Below are positions 17,265 to 26,113 of a stretch of DNA of 64,000 nt, piece after piece. The notes beneath the pieces are model-generated. The model was not told the origin of the DNA. It made no database searches and saw only the letters and a program-made list of their open reading frames with translations. The position numbers were made by a program, and so were the translations under genes. How positions within the stretch are numbered: position 1 is the first letter of the stretch; every line of letters begins with the position of its first letter. This stretch comes from Acidobacteriota bacterium (GTDB lineage: Bacteria > Acidobacteriota > Terriglobia > Bryobacterales > Bryobacteraceae), in contig JAFKEE010000034.1 of the NCBI GenBank assembly GCA_017307505.1, positions 186,001 to 250,000 of the forward strand. Reading direction: 5' to 3'.

Positions 17265-17921
17265 ATGAACATCCCTAACGCACTCACGCTGCTGCGGATC
17301 TTCTTCGTGCCCATGCTGGTGGCTGTGCTGGTTCAGGATGATTCGGTTTACCAGATCTTCGGCTTCAACCTGACCAACGACATCGTCGCCCTGCTCATCT
17401 TTCTCTCCGCCGCGTTTACTGACCTTCTGGATGGCTACCTGGCGCGCCGCTGGAACCAGATCACCACGGTCGGCATGCTGCTGGATCCCATCGCCGACAA
17501 ATTATTGATCTCCGCGGCTTTGATCTCCCTGGTCCAGGTGCACCGCGTGCCGGGCTGGATGGCGGTGCTCATCATCGGACGCGAGTTTGCCGTTTCCGGG
17601 CTGCGCAGCATCGCCGCCAGTGAGGGATACACCATCCAGGCCAGCGACCTTGGCAAGACAAAGATGGTGTCCCAGGTGGTCGCCATTTCACTCACGCTGG
17701 CGGCCGAGGATCACGGCTGGCTGTTGGGGCCGGCCAACATTTGTATGTGGGGGACCATGATCTTCGCCCTCGCTTCCGCTGCTGACTATGCCCGCAAGTT
17801 CTGGCGCCTGATCGACGAAAGCATCAAGGAACGCCGCCGGTCGGAGTTGCTGCGGTTGGAGAAGGAGCGGCAGAAGGTAGCCATGAAGGCGGCTGCGGTC
17901 TCTCGCGAACGCAGCCGCTGA
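17265..17921 (+). CDS. pgsA: CDP-diacylglycerol-glycerol-3-phosphate 3-phosphatidyltransferase
   Basis: Integral membrane enzyme that makes phosphatidylglycerol phosphate, the committed step to PG and cardiolipin. The CDP-alcohol phosphotransferase signature is complete: D53-x2-D56-G57-x2-A60-R61-x8-G70-x3-D74-x3-D78. About five membrane segments are visible. The C-terminus has a short charged extension (KERRRSELLRLEKERQK) beyond the usual end, making the protein 218 residues, slightly long for PgsA. Ribosome-binding sequence GGTGAAGG lies just before the ATG. Another CDP-alcohol transferase is possible but the overall match to PgsA is good. Confidence 0.92.
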   Translation: MNIPNALTLLRIFFVPMLVAVLVQDDSVYQIFGFNLTNDIVALLIFLSAAFTDLLDGYLARRWNQITTVGMLLDPIADKLLISAALISLVQVHRVPGWMAVLIIGREFAVSGLRSIAASEGYTIQASDLGKTKMVSQVVAISLTLAAEDHGWLLGPANICMWGTMIFALASAADYARKFWRLIDESIKERRRSELLRLEKERQKVAMKAAAVSRERSR

Positions 17922-17935
17922 ACGCCCGGAGCCGC

Positions 17936-19306
17936 TTACTGCGTCTCCACTTCCTTCCGCCACTGCATCAGGACCGTCTGGAGTTCGTCCACCACGACGG
18001 GATTGCTCCGCCGCAGATTGCGGGTCTCCCCCGGATCCACTTCCAGGTCCGAGAGGAACACCGCGTCCTCGCCCTCCAGCGGCTTCTGGCCCGCGGGTGT
18101 ACCGTCGTGAGTCACCCCATTCAGCACCAGCTTCCATTTGCCTTTCCGGATGGCCAGTTGCGGGCCCTCGGCCCAGGCCACGAACTCGTGCTGCGAAGCC
18201 GCTCCTGACGTCAGCACCGGCCAGAGATTCCGGCCGTCCAGCTTGCGATCCGAGGGCGGATCTACCCCTGCCGCGTGGCAGATGGTGGGCAGGATATCCG
18301 CCGTCAGCGCCAGCTGATTGCGTTGTTGCCCCGCGGGGATATGCCCTGGCCAGTTCAGCAGCGCCGGCACGTGCATGCCGCCGTCGAACGTGCTGAATTT
18401 GTACCCCCGGAAGGGCAGGTTGCGGCCGGCCGAGGCGATATTCTGGCCCAAACCCGCCCGCCGCTCCGTCGTGGCGCCGTTATCGCCGACCAGGAAGAGC
18501 AGGGTCCTCTCGCGCTGGCCTGTACTCTCCAGGGCGGACACCATGGCCCCAATCTGATCATCGGCGGCCGAGAGCATGGCCGCGTACATCCGCCGTTCGG
18601 GCGGCAGGTTGGTGAAGCGGTCGAGGTACTTCTGCGGAGCGTGCATTGGATAGTGAACCGCATTGAACGCGGTGTAGAGGAAGAAGGGCTGCTGCCGCCG
18701 CTGCCGGATGAAACTCACCGCCTCTTCTCCAATGCGTTCCGTGAGATAGCGGCCGTCTTCAAAGATCTCCTGGCGGTTGCGCCAAAGGTCATGGAAGTTC
18801 GCCCGCTTCGGCTCGCCCCAGTAGAAACGATGGGAATAGTAATCGACGCAGCCTTCCAGGAAGCCGTAGAACGAATCGAACCCATGCGCATTCGGCACCG
18901 TCTCGGGCGTGCTGCCCAGGTGCCACTTTCCGCACAGGCCCGTATTGTAGCCGGCGCCCTTCAGCACAGTGGCAATGGTCTTCTCGCTGGGTGGCAGCGG
19001 CCGCCCATTGCCGGAGACGCCATTCCGCAACGGGTACCGGCCAGTCATCAGGGCACCCCTGGCCGGAGCGCAGACCGGTGCGCAGGAGTACCAGTTGGAG
19101 AATGTGGTGCCCCCCGCCGCCAGCTTGTCGATATTGGGCGTCTGCAGGTCCTTTGCGCCCAGGTAACCCAAGTCGCGGACGCCAAGATCGTCAAACATCA
19201 TGACGATGACGTTCGGTCTGCCCGTGGGTGCCGGCCGCTGGGCCTGCAACTCCAGGGCGGTGACGGCGCTGCCCAGCAGCGTCCTGCGTGAAAGATGGTC
19301 CCGCAT
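17936..19306 (-). CDS. Exported sulfatase (formylglycine type)
   Basis: 456 residues with an export signal containing a twin-arginine start (HLSRRTLLGSAV). The alkaline-phosphatase-like fold begins RPNVIVMMFDDLG, giving the metal aspartates. The sulfatase core motif is C79-A-P-A-R83 followed by GALMTGRYP; C79 is the residue converted to formylglycine by a maturase, which is not encoded in the window. Such enzymes remove sulfate esters from polysaccharides or other substrates. The gene begins 2 nt after the stop of a TonB-dependent receptor gene on the same strand, so enzyme and receptor are almost certainly co-transcribed, pointing to a sulfated polymer as the ligand. Arylsulfatase is the generic alternative. 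Confidence 0.93.
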   Translation of the reverse strand: MRDHLSRRTLLGSAVTALELQAQRPAPTGRPNVIVMMFDDLGVRDLGYLGAKDLQTPNIDKLAAGGTTFSNWYSCAPVCAPARGALMTGRYPLRNGVSGNGRPLPPSEKTIATVLKGAGYNTGLCGKWHLGSTPETVPNAHGFDSFYGFLEGCVDYYSHRFYWGEPKRANFHDLWRNRQEIFEDGRYLTERIGEEAVSFIRQRRQQPFFLYTAFNAVHYPMHAPQKYLDRFTNLPPERRMYAAMLSAADDQIGAMVSALESTGQRERTLLFLVGDNGATTERRAGLGQNIASAGRNLPFRGYKFSTFDGGMHVPALLNWPGHIPAGQQRNQLALTADILPTICHAAGVDPPSDRKLDGRNLWPVLTSGAASQHEFVAWAEGPQLAIRKGKWKLVLNGVTHDGTPAGQKPLEGEDAVFLSDLEVDPGETRNLRRSNPVVVDELQTVLMQWRKEVETQ

Positions 19307-19308
19307 GA

Positions 19309-22300
19309 TTAGAATGTAAACCTCAATCCAAGTTGGAGTTGGCGATTGTCCGAAGCGGTGCCGGTGATGACGCCGTAGGTGGCGTTGCCCACCGTCAGGC
19401 CCGGCGCGCCGAGTTGCGGATGATTCAGGGCATTGAAGCCCTCCGCACGGAACTGCAGGATCTGCGGATGGTCGGGCCGGATGCGGAAGTCTCGCTGCAG
19501 GCTCAGGTCGACCGTCTGGACGCCTGGGGCCCGCAACACGTTGCGGCCTGAATTTCCAAAGACATAAGACGTGGGCACGCTGAAGCAGGAGGTGTCGAAC
19601 CAGCGCTGGGCGTTGCCGCCGCTCAGCTTGCCGTCACAGGTGCGGTTGGGCCGCGAAGTAGTGCCCGCATTGGCGCTGTCGAATGACAGTCCAGGCGTCA
19701 GTGCCAGACCGGTCTGTGTCTGGAAAATGACAGCCAGCCGCCAGCCGCCCAGTGCGGCGTCCGCCGCCTTGTTTTGCGACAGGAAGCGCTTCCCGCGGCC
19801 GAATGGAGCCTCGAAGCTGCCCGCGATCACATAACGCAGCCTCACGTCGTTGTCGGACGATGCGTAGTTCGCTTTCCTGTTGTAGTTGTCCTGGATGGTG
19901 GTGCCGCTGCCGCAGCCGTCACACAGGTCCAGCGCCGGGTTCTGGTAGTCCCGCGCATGACCATAGGTGAACGTGGTCAGCAGGCTGAGCCCGGCGCCGA
20001 ACCGCCGTTCCAGCTTGGCCGACAGGCCGTTGTAACTGCTCATGTTCCAGTTGCCCAGGGCCTTCACCGAGGCGCGCGTATACTGCGCCAGCGGACGGCG
20101 CGAGACCACCGTGGTCGAACTGAGCGTGAGCGGCTGATTGCCCTCCCCGATGCCAATTGCCTGCACACCGTGGTTGCCCACATAGTTGACCTCCGCCAGC
20201 AGATTCATCGGTAGCTGCTTCTGCAGGCTGAGGCTCCACTGCTGCACATAGGGCGTCTTGGGCCGTTCCGGCCAGCTCACCAGGGTTGCGGTCGCCGTGG
20301 GATTCAGGACGAAGTCGGCGGGCTTGATCGGTGTGGGCCGGGTGATGGTGGCGCCGTCCACCAGGACAAAGCCGCTGGAAGGAAATAGCTGATCGCTGCT
20401 GATGGTCTGCGCGCCGAAGCCGAACGACGGCGGATTGCTGGTCATGCGGTTGGTGACGCCGGTGCCCTGGTCCTGGCCGTAGAAGATGCCGTAGGAGCCG
20501 CGAACCACCAGGTCCTTCACTCGGTTGCTGCGCCAGGCGAAGCCGACGCGCGGTGCCCAGTTGTTGAGGTCCCGGTCGATGAGCGCCCGCGGACGCGCCG
20601 CATTTCCCGATTGGATCAACTGGCCGTAGAGCGGGTCGCCCACATCCAGAATGAAGTTCGCCATGCGGTTCTGGGTCTCGATGTAGGGGGACGAATACTC
20701 ATAACGGATGCCGAAGTTTAAGGTGAGCTGGCGGCTGACGGTCCATTGATCCTGGAAGTAGCCGGAGCCGAACCAGCCGCGCTCAATCGCTTCGGCGATG
20801 GTTCCTGTTGTCAGCGAATTGGCGCTCCCCAGCAGCAGGTCGGCCACTGGACTGCCGGTGCCGGACCGCGCCTGCGGGTTCTGGGTGAAGACTCCGCTGA
20901 AGCCGAAGCTGCTGCGGCCGTTGCTGGTGGCGAAGGTCGACGGCCGGATGAGCATGAACTCGGTGCCGAACTTGAACACGTGCGCGCCGAAGGATTTGGA
21001 GATGTTGTCCGACCAGTCCCACACGCCGGAAGTCTTCACCAGGGGGCTGTTGCCGCAGCAGCCGGGCTGGCTGCCCAGGCTGGCATAGCCCGAGACGTTG
21101 AAAACAGGAATGCCGGAAGTGACGCGGGGATCGAGCGATCCGGGTATGATCTCGTCGCGCGGCAGCGTCGAATCCTGGTGCATGTTGATGGTGGTCCAGG
21201 TGAACCGGAACTCGTTCACCAGGGTTGGACTGATCGTGCGTGTATACCCTACGCCGGCGCTGGTCGAGTCGATGTTGCGATCGGCTGCCGACTGGGCCGG
21301 TTGCGCCAGGGGCGAGGCGGCCAGCAGGGAACTGCGCGCAATCGAATAACGGGCAAAGATCGAGTCACGGCTCGAAGCTTGGTAATCGCCACGCACCACG
21401 CCATTCTTCGAATCCTGCCGCTGCGGCGCCAGCGACTTGAACAGGTTCGGCGAGCCGTCCACGTTCGAAACCGGATAGAGGCTCATCATCCGCTGGCCCA
21501 GCGCATTCAGGCGATTGGTGGGGATTGAGTTGTTGGGAAACACGTCCCGGATGTAGCCGGAACCGGCTGGATTGGCGCGGGTGGTCGCCGGGTCGTAGAT
21601 CGCGGTGGAACCATAGCTGCCGGCGCGTTGGGCCGGCGTGGGAATGGTGGACGTCGCGGCGCCCTCGCTGCGGTTGTGGACGCCTTCGTAGGCTCCAAAC
21701 GCCCAGAGCTTGTCTTTGATGATGGGGCCGCCCACGGAACCGCCGTACTGGTTGCGAACCAGCAGCGGTTTCGAACCTGCGAGAGCAAAATAGTTGACGG
21801 CATCGAGGTTATCGTTGCGCAGGAACTCAGACGCGGAGCCGTGCAGGGTGTTGGTGCCGGTCTTCGTGACCGCGCTGACCACACCGCCGGCGGCGGCGCC
21901 GAACTCGGCCGAGGTGTTGCTGGTCTGGACCGTGAACTCAGCCAGGGCGTCGAGCGGGGGCCGGATCATGTCGCGGGCGCGGTTGTCGAGGCCGCGCAGG
22001 TAGTTCTCGTTGCGGGCGCCGTCCAGCAGAAACGCGTTCTGCAGACCGGTGTTGCCGTAAGCGGAGAACGTCTGATCGCGGCTGCCGGAAGCGGGAATCG
22101 CACCCGGCGTCAGGTTTGCCAGGCTCAGATAGTTGCGGCCGTTGAGAGGCAGCGACTGGATCTGCTGCTCGTTCACAACCTGGCCCAGGGTCGCCGACTT
22201 CTCCTCCAGCAGCGGCGCCTCGCCGCTGACGGTGATCGACTCCGACGAACTGCCGGTTTCGAGCTGGATGGGGAGACTCAGGATGGAGCCGGCGCTAACC

Positions 22301-22638
22301 GTGACGGCTTTTCGCACGGCCGATTTAAACCCCTGCATGTTTACGGCGATGTCGTAACTGCCGGGCGGAAGCAGCGGGACGGTCGCGGTGCCGCGCTCAT
22401 TGGTCGTGAGGGTGCGCAGCAGGTTGCCTGTTTCAGAGCCGGTGACCGTCACCGTGGCGCCGGGCACCAGGGCCCCGGAGGCGTCCGAAATGTTGACCGA
22501 AATCTCACCGGTCGAGGTCTGGCCGGCCAACGGCGGCAGGGGAATCAGGAGCAAACAAATGGCAAAGTAAAGAGCGGCTGGCCATCGGAACAGGATGACG
22601 GCGGGACTGAGCCGTGGGGCGGACGACAGGTGTTGCAT
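19309..22638 (-). CDS. Oar-type TonB-dependent receptor with N-terminal carboxypeptidase-regulatory-like domain
   Basis: 1109-residue outer-membrane protein. After a signal peptide (ending near residue 39, PPLAGQ) comes a carboxypeptidase-regulatory-like domain of about 80 residues (GEISVNISDASGALVPGATVTV), then a plug (LPLNGRNYLSLANLTPG, NAFLLDGARNENYLRG, EFTVQTSNTSAEFGAAAGGVVSAVTKTGTN) and a long beta-barrel ending in the outer-membrane Phe signature (LQLGLRFTF). No classical TonB box is recognisable. Acidobacterial Oar-like receptors are thought to import or sense oligosaccharides or peptides. It is flanked upstream by a membrane-anchored regulator and downstream by a sulfatase, all on the same strand. 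Confidence 0.93.
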   Translation of the reverse strand: MQHLSSAPRLSPAVILFRWPAALYFAICLLLIPLPPLAGQTSTGEISVNISDASGALVPGATVTVTGSETGNLLRTLTTNERGTATVPLLPPGSYDIAVNMQGFKSAVRKAVTVSAGSILSLPIQLETGSSSESITVSGEAPLLEEKSATLGQVVNEQQIQSLPLNGRNYLSLANLTPGAIPASGSRDQTFSAYGNTGLQNAFLLDGARNENYLRGLDNRARDMIRPPLDALAEFTVQTSNTSAEFGAAAGGVVSAVTKTGTNTLHGSASEFLRNDNLDAVNYFALAGSKPLLVRNQYGGSVGGPIIKDKLWAFGAYEGVHNRSEGAATSTIPTPAQRAGSYGSTAIYDPATTRANPAGSGYIRDVFPNNSIPTNRLNALGQRMMSLYPVSNVDGSPNLFKSLAPQRQDSKNGVVRGDYQASSRDSIFARYSIARSSLLAASPLAQPAQSAADRNIDSTSAGVGYTRTISPTLVNEFRFTWTTINMHQDSTLPRDEIIPGSLDPRVTSGIPVFNVSGYASLGSQPGCCGNSPLVKTSGVWDWSDNISKSFGAHVFKFGTEFMLIRPSTFATSNGRSSFGFSGVFTQNPQARSGTGSPVADLLLGSANSLTTGTIAEAIERGWFGSGYFQDQWTVSRQLTLNFGIRYEYSSPYIETQNRMANFILDVGDPLYGQLIQSGNAARPRALIDRDLNNWAPRVGFAWRSNRVKDLVVRGSYGIFYGQDQGTGVTNRMTSNPPSFGFGAQTISSDQLFPSSGFVLVDGATITRPTPIKPADFVLNPTATATLVSWPERPKTPYVQQWSLSLQKQLPMNLLAEVNYVGNHGVQAIGIGEGNQPLTLSSTTVVSRRPLAQYTRASVKALGNWNMSSYNGLSAKLERRFGAGLSLLTTFTYGHARDYQNPALDLCDGCGSGTTIQDNYNRKANYASSDNDVRLRYVIAGSFEAPFGRGKRFLSQNKAADAALGGWRLAVIFQTQTGLALTPGLSFDSANAGTTSRPNRTCDGKLSGGNAQRWFDTSCFSVPTSYVFGNSGRNVLRAPGVQTVDLSLQRDFRIRPDHPQILQFRAEGFNALNHPQLGAPGLTVGNATYGVITGTASDNRQLQLGLRFTF

Positions 22639-22728
22639 CGTGACTCCGGACGAGCATTCATAGTGGCAGCGCGGCAGCGCCGCGCCGGCCCGTCCTCACT
22701 ATGCACGCTAAGAGATTGAAAATTCAGT

Positions 22729-22756
22729 GTTTTGCCAGTGATTTCCCTGGCAAAAC
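22729..22756. promoter_or_regulatory. Perfect 10-bp inverted repeat in the leader of the receptor-sulfatase unit
   Basis: GTTTTGCCAG (22729-22738) and CTGGCAAAAC (22747-22756) are perfect inverted copies separated by 8 nt. The repeat starts 91 nt upstream of the receptor start and 8 nt past the stop of the regulator gene. It could be an operator for the neighbouring regulator or a hairpin ending the regulator transcript; no T-run follows directly on the minus strand, which makes the operator reading at least as likely. Confidence 0.5.
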
Positions 22757-22763
22757 GAGACCG

Positions 22764-24056
22764 TTAACGTGCCGGATCCGCCGAGTTGGGCGAATCCACC
22801 CCCCGGATGGCCACAATCCGCATCGAGATGGGGTCCAGACTCAGGGTCCTGCTCTCCACGACCGCCTCGAACCATGGAACGGGCTCTGAGCGGTGAATGT
22901 GCAGGTGGCGCCGGATGGACTCCAGGGAATCGGCCCGGGTAAGGAACTGGCCGGCCGCCTGGGTGGAGGCGTGATGCGGTCCGCCGGTGAGCATGATGTG
23001 GGAACCGGGACGGGGGCCGGGCAGATAGGCCAGGCGGGCATAGCAGACGGTGGTCTTGCTCGCGTCCGTGTAGTTCCGGTAATACTCCTGCTCGCCGGCG
23101 ATGGGTTTTCGATTATGCACCCAGGTGGACTCCATCTCCTCATTGGCTTCGATTTGGAAGTTCAGGTCGCGGTCGAACATCTGCACCCAGGGATTGCCGA
23201 ACGGGCCGGAGATGAGCACGGCATTGTCGTGATCGAAGTCGCGCGTGGTGATGGAATCGGCGGCGAGGACAGACAGTGAGGTGCTGGGCAGCGCGCGGGC
23301 GAACTCGGGCAGAATGTTGAGGAAGATGGTCTCGGTTACTGACCGGCTGGCCAGCAGGGAAGAGAACATCGCCTGATCCATGCCGGGCGGAAGGTGGCCC
23401 GAATTCTGATAGCGTCCGTCGATATACTCCTGCAGCGTCACCCGCCGCTTGGCGAGTCGGACATAGAGTTGGACGTTCGCATCGGAGCCGACCACAAGCA
23501 GGCGCTGGCCGGGCCCCGGCCGGAGAAGGCTCAACAGGCAGTCTTTCGGTTGCGGGCCCAGGGAACGAAGCCACCAGACCAGCGCCACGACTGCCAGCAG
23601 GACAGCGGGCACGGCGATAAGATCCGGCAGCCGCCATGGCCGGACGAGCAGCGCCGGTGGACTCGTCTGGACCGCAGGTTCCAGTTTGAGCAGATAGGAC
23701 CCTTTCGGGACGCTGATGCGCCACGGGTCCTTCTCGCCCTCCGACGAGTAATACTCCTCCAGCTTGAGGCGGAGCTGGCGCACATTCGAGCGGACGATGT
23801 TGTCGTCGGAGGCGATATAGTCGGCGGGCCGGCCGAACACGCGCTGGCCGATGATGGGTTCCTTCAAGCTGGCGGTGTCGCCGCTGGTAGTGTGATCCGC
23901 CAGGTAGCGCAGCAGCGCGGAGAGACGATGCGTACGCTCAAAGGACTGGCTCGCAAGGATCCGCTCCACCGCTGATTGCAGTGGACTGGCTGATTCCGGT
24001 GGACCGGGGCTGACGGGCGCGGCCGGGTCAGCACCTGGAGCCGGGGGGAGCCTCAT
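22764..24056 (-). CDS. Membrane-anchored winged-helix-like regulator, family A (paralogue of the protein at 45752-47050)
   Basis: 430 residues in three parts. Residues ~25-125 carry a DNA-binding-type domain widespread in this phylum (HRLSALLRYLADHTTSG, then RVFGRPADYIASDDNIVRSN, LRLKLEEYYSSEG, and RISVPKGSY, resembling the last strand of an OmpR/CadC-type winged helix). One membrane span follows near 145-165 (LIAVPAVLLAVVALVWWL), then a ~250-residue domain expected in the periplasm. That domain matches the second regulator in order: NAVLISGPFGNPW, YARLAYLPGPRPGS, PWFEAVVES. By analogy to ToxR/CadC it may sense an envelope signal and directly control the receptor gene 125 nt downstream. The DNA-binding role is inferred, not shown. 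Confidence 0.65.
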   Translation of the reverse strand: MRLPPAPGADPAAPVSPGPPESASPLQSAVERILASQSFERTHRLSALLRYLADHTTSGDTASLKEPIIGQRVFGRPADYIASDDNIVRSNVRQLRLKLEEYYSSEGEKDPWRISVPKGSYLLKLEPAVQTSPPALLVRPWRLPDLIAVPAVLLAVVALVWWLRSLGPQPKDCLLSLLRPGPGQRLLVVGSDANVQLYVRLAKRRVTLQEYIDGRYQNSGHLPPGMDQAMFSSLLASRSVTETIFLNILPEFARALPSTSLSVLAADSITTRDFDHDNAVLISGPFGNPWVQMFDRDLNFQIEANEEMESTWVHNRKPIAGEQEYYRNYTDASKTTVCYARLAYLPGPRPGSHIMLTGGPHHASTQAAGQFLTRADSLESIRRHLHIHRSEPVPWFEAVVESRTLSLDPISMRIVAIRGVDSPNSADPAR

Positions 24057-24093
24057 GAACTGATTCTATGCGAATCCGGGCGGCCCACCCGGT

Positions 24094-25005
24094 CTAGACT
24101 TGGCCTTCAGGTTTCGGCGCGGCAGGCGGAGGAGGTTGAATCACCGTGTACCCGTCCGTCCGGAACTCCACGGTGCGCACCTGACCCTTCGGTCCCACCT
24201 GTTCGACGGCCTGGCCATTCCATTCCATCTGGACGCCACCCGCATTGCCGAGTCGGACCCGCAACTGGCTGGGGGCACCGAAGCCGCGCGTCTCGCCCGC
24301 GCGAATGACATCCGCAAAGAGCTGTTTGTCGCCCTGCCAGACCGCAACCCAGGTCATTTCCGTGGCACGGATGATCAGCCGCACCGCGCCGCTGGTGGGC
24401 ACTTCGGGGGCTGTTGGGATGATGGACGCCTGGATGGGCGCTGGCGTCGGCTCTGCCGGCGTCTGCTGAGTCTCGGTCGCGGGCGGGGTAGTCGGCGCAG
24501 GCTGGACCGGGGCGGGCGGTTTTTCCACAGGCTTCGGAGCCGCCTGTTCCATCTTGGCCGCGGCAATCCGGTCCTCTTCTCTCTGGAGCCGCCAGCGCTG
24601 CCAGAAGGTGAAGACCCCCGAACAGAGCGCGATGACAAGTACCAGGACGCCCAGGCGCCAGGCCCAGCGGCGCAGCTCGAGCGCGGCATCGAAGCGGCCG
24701 GTGGGAATTGGCGGGACCTCAATCGTCTTCTCCGGCAGGGCCGTGGTGCGCACCGCCGATTGGGCCGACTCGTCGGCCAGGCTGCGATCGAGTTCGGCCT
24801 GGTAATCCGACTCCGGCAGGTCCATCAGCCGGGCATACTGGCGAACGAAGCTGCGGTAGAAGAATCCACCGGGCAGGGACGCGATGTCGTCGGCCTCAAT
24901 GTATTGGAAATACTGCACATTGATGCGCGTTTGAGCGGACAACTGCTCAATGGTCAAACCGCGTTTTTCGCGCTCCTGGCGGAGCTTTTGGCCCAAGCTC
25001 GGCAT
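24094..25005 (-). CDS. RodZ-like protein: HTH domain, membrane span, DUF4115 domain
   Basis: 303 residues from ATG 25005. A cytoplasmic helix-turn-helix of the RodZ/HTH_25 type (LGQKLRQEREKRGLTIEQLS, then TRINVQYFQYIEADD) is followed by a membrane span near 120-138 (LGVLVLVIALCSGVFTFW), a Pro/Ala/Glu/Gln-rich linker and a C-terminal beta-rich DUF4115 domain (VRLIIRATEMTWVAVWQGDKQ). RodZ links MreB filaments to the elongation machinery in rod-shaped cells; in other members the role is less clear. Divergently arranged with a GT2 gene. The open frame extends upstream of 25005, but that part lies in the opposite-strand GT2 gene. Confidence 0.85.
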   Translation of the reverse strand: MPSLGQKLRQEREKRGLTIEQLSAQTRINVQYFQYIEADDIASLPGGFFYRSFVRQYARLMDLPESDYQAELDRSLADESAQSAVRTTALPEKTIEVPPIPTGRFDAALELRRWAWRLGVLVLVIALCSGVFTFWQRWRLQREEDRIAAAKMEQAAPKPVEKPPAPVQPAPTTPPATETQQTPAEPTPAPIQASIIPTAPEVPTSGAVRLIIRATEMTWVAVWQGDKQLFADVIRAGETRGFGAPSQLRVRLGNAGGVQMEWNGQAVEQVGPKGQVRTVEFRTDGYTVIQPPPPAAPKPEGQV

Positions 25006-25022
25006 GGAATCGTATGCCTGAA

Positions 25023-25031
25023 TGGTATGAT
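25023..25031 (+). promoter_or_regulatory. Extended -10 promoter for the GT2-methyltransferase unit
   Basis: TGGTATGAT provides TATGAT (one mismatch from TATAAT) with an upstream TGn. The predicted transcription start, near 25038, falls at the TTG start codon of the GT2 gene (25040), so the message would be almost leaderless. No good -35 element is seen. Prediction from sequence only. Confidence 0.38.
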
Positions 25032-25039
25032 ACAACACG

Positions 25040-26113
25040 TTGTCATTCCAAGGTCTGGAGCAACTTCCCGCAGGGTTTGTCTCCGTCGTTATCGTCAACT
25101 GGAATCGCCGCGCGCTGCTGGCGGAATGCCTCGACAGCCTCACCCGCGACCAGGCAGTACTTTTTGAAGTTATCGTGGTGGACAATGGCTCGACGGATGG
25201 CTCCGCCGGGTGGGTGAAGGACTTTGCGGCCCGCGCGCCGTACCCCTTGACCCTCATCGAGAACCGGGAGAATCGCGGCTTCTGCGGCGCCAACAACCAG
25301 GGCATCGCGGCCGCCCGCGGGGAATTTGTCGCCCTGCTGAACAACGACGCGGTGGCGGAAGCCGGATGGCTGGCCGCATTGCGCGCCGTCTTCGCGGATC
25401 CCGAAGTCGGCATGGCCGCTTCCAAGATTCTGGTGCACGAGGATCCGCGCATCATCGACAAGGTGGGTCATCTGATCTATCCCGACGGCCAGAACCGGGG
25501 CCGAGGCACGGGCGAATTGGACCAGGGGCAGTACGACCAGGTGGAAGAAGTGCTGTGGCCGGACGGCTGCGCCTGCATGTATCGCATGTCGATGCTCAAA
25601 ACCATCGGCTCGTTCGACGAAGATCTCTTCGCGTACGGGGATGATGCGGAACTCGGCCTGCGGGCCCGTATCTGTGGCTATCGCTCGATTTACACCCCGC
25701 ACGCAAGAGTGCGGCACCATCGCGGGGCGACTCTGGGCCAGCTCAACCCGCTGCGAATTACACTGATCGAACGCAACCGGCTGCTATTAGCCGTTAAACT
25801 ATTTCCTGGAAGTCTTCTGTGGCGAAACGGCGTGTACTATCTCGCAAGGCTTCTCGCCGGACTGTGGGCAGCCCTTCGGAAACGAGGGGAAATCAGCCGG
25901 TTCCAGAGCCCGTCGAGCAAACTGAAAGCCTTTTTGGCGCTCTTGAAGGGCGACTGGCAAGCACTACGGATGCTGCCGGCGACGCTGAGGAAGCGCCGCG
26001 CCCTGAAACCGTTGCACCGGCTGAGCCCGAGCCAGGTGCACCAGCTGATCCTAAGCCATCGCATTTCGCTGAAAGATCTGAGCCAGAAGGTGGCGGGGCC
26101 GAACCAGCTGTAG
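25040..26113 (+). CDS. Glycosyltransferase family 2 (rhamnosyl/WbbL-like)
   Basis: 357 residues. GT-A fold with VSVVIVNWNRRALLAECLDS at the start, VVDNGSTDGSAG, and the acceptor/metal region VALLNNDAVAEAGWL; further on CMYRMSMLKTIGSFDEDLFAYGDDAELGLR is the typical GT2 C-terminal catalytic part. It transfers a sugar from a nucleotide donor to a lipid- or polymer-linked acceptor at the membrane; the C-terminal ~100 residues are basic and amphipathic (RKRGEISRF, LRKRRALKPL), as in WbbL-like enzymes. The start is TTG at 25040; no in-frame ATG precedes it without a stop. Its last 295 nt overlap the open frame of the following methyltransferase gene. Confidence 0.9.
   Translation: MSFQGLEQLPAGFVSVVIVNWNRRALLAECLDSLTRDQAVLFEVIVVDNGSTDGSAGWVKDFAARAPYPLTLIENRENRGFCGANNQGIAAARGEFVALLNNDAVAEAGWLAALRAVFADPEVGMAASKILVHEDPRIIDKVGHLIYPDGQNRGRGTGELDQGQYDQVEEVLWPDGCACMYRMSMLKTIGSFDEDLFAYGDDAELGLRARICGYRSIYTPHARVRHHRGATLGQLNPLRITLIERNRLLLAVKLFPGSLLWRNGVYYLARLLAGLWAALRKRGEISRFQSPSSKLKAFLALLKGDWQALRMLPATLRKRRALKPLHRLSPSQVHQLILSHRISLKDLSQKVAGPNQL

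Noticed and set aside
20746-22719. Long plus-strand frames opposite the first TonB receptor
   Set aside because: Arg/Gly/Val-rich translations with no motifs, opposite a well-supported receptor.
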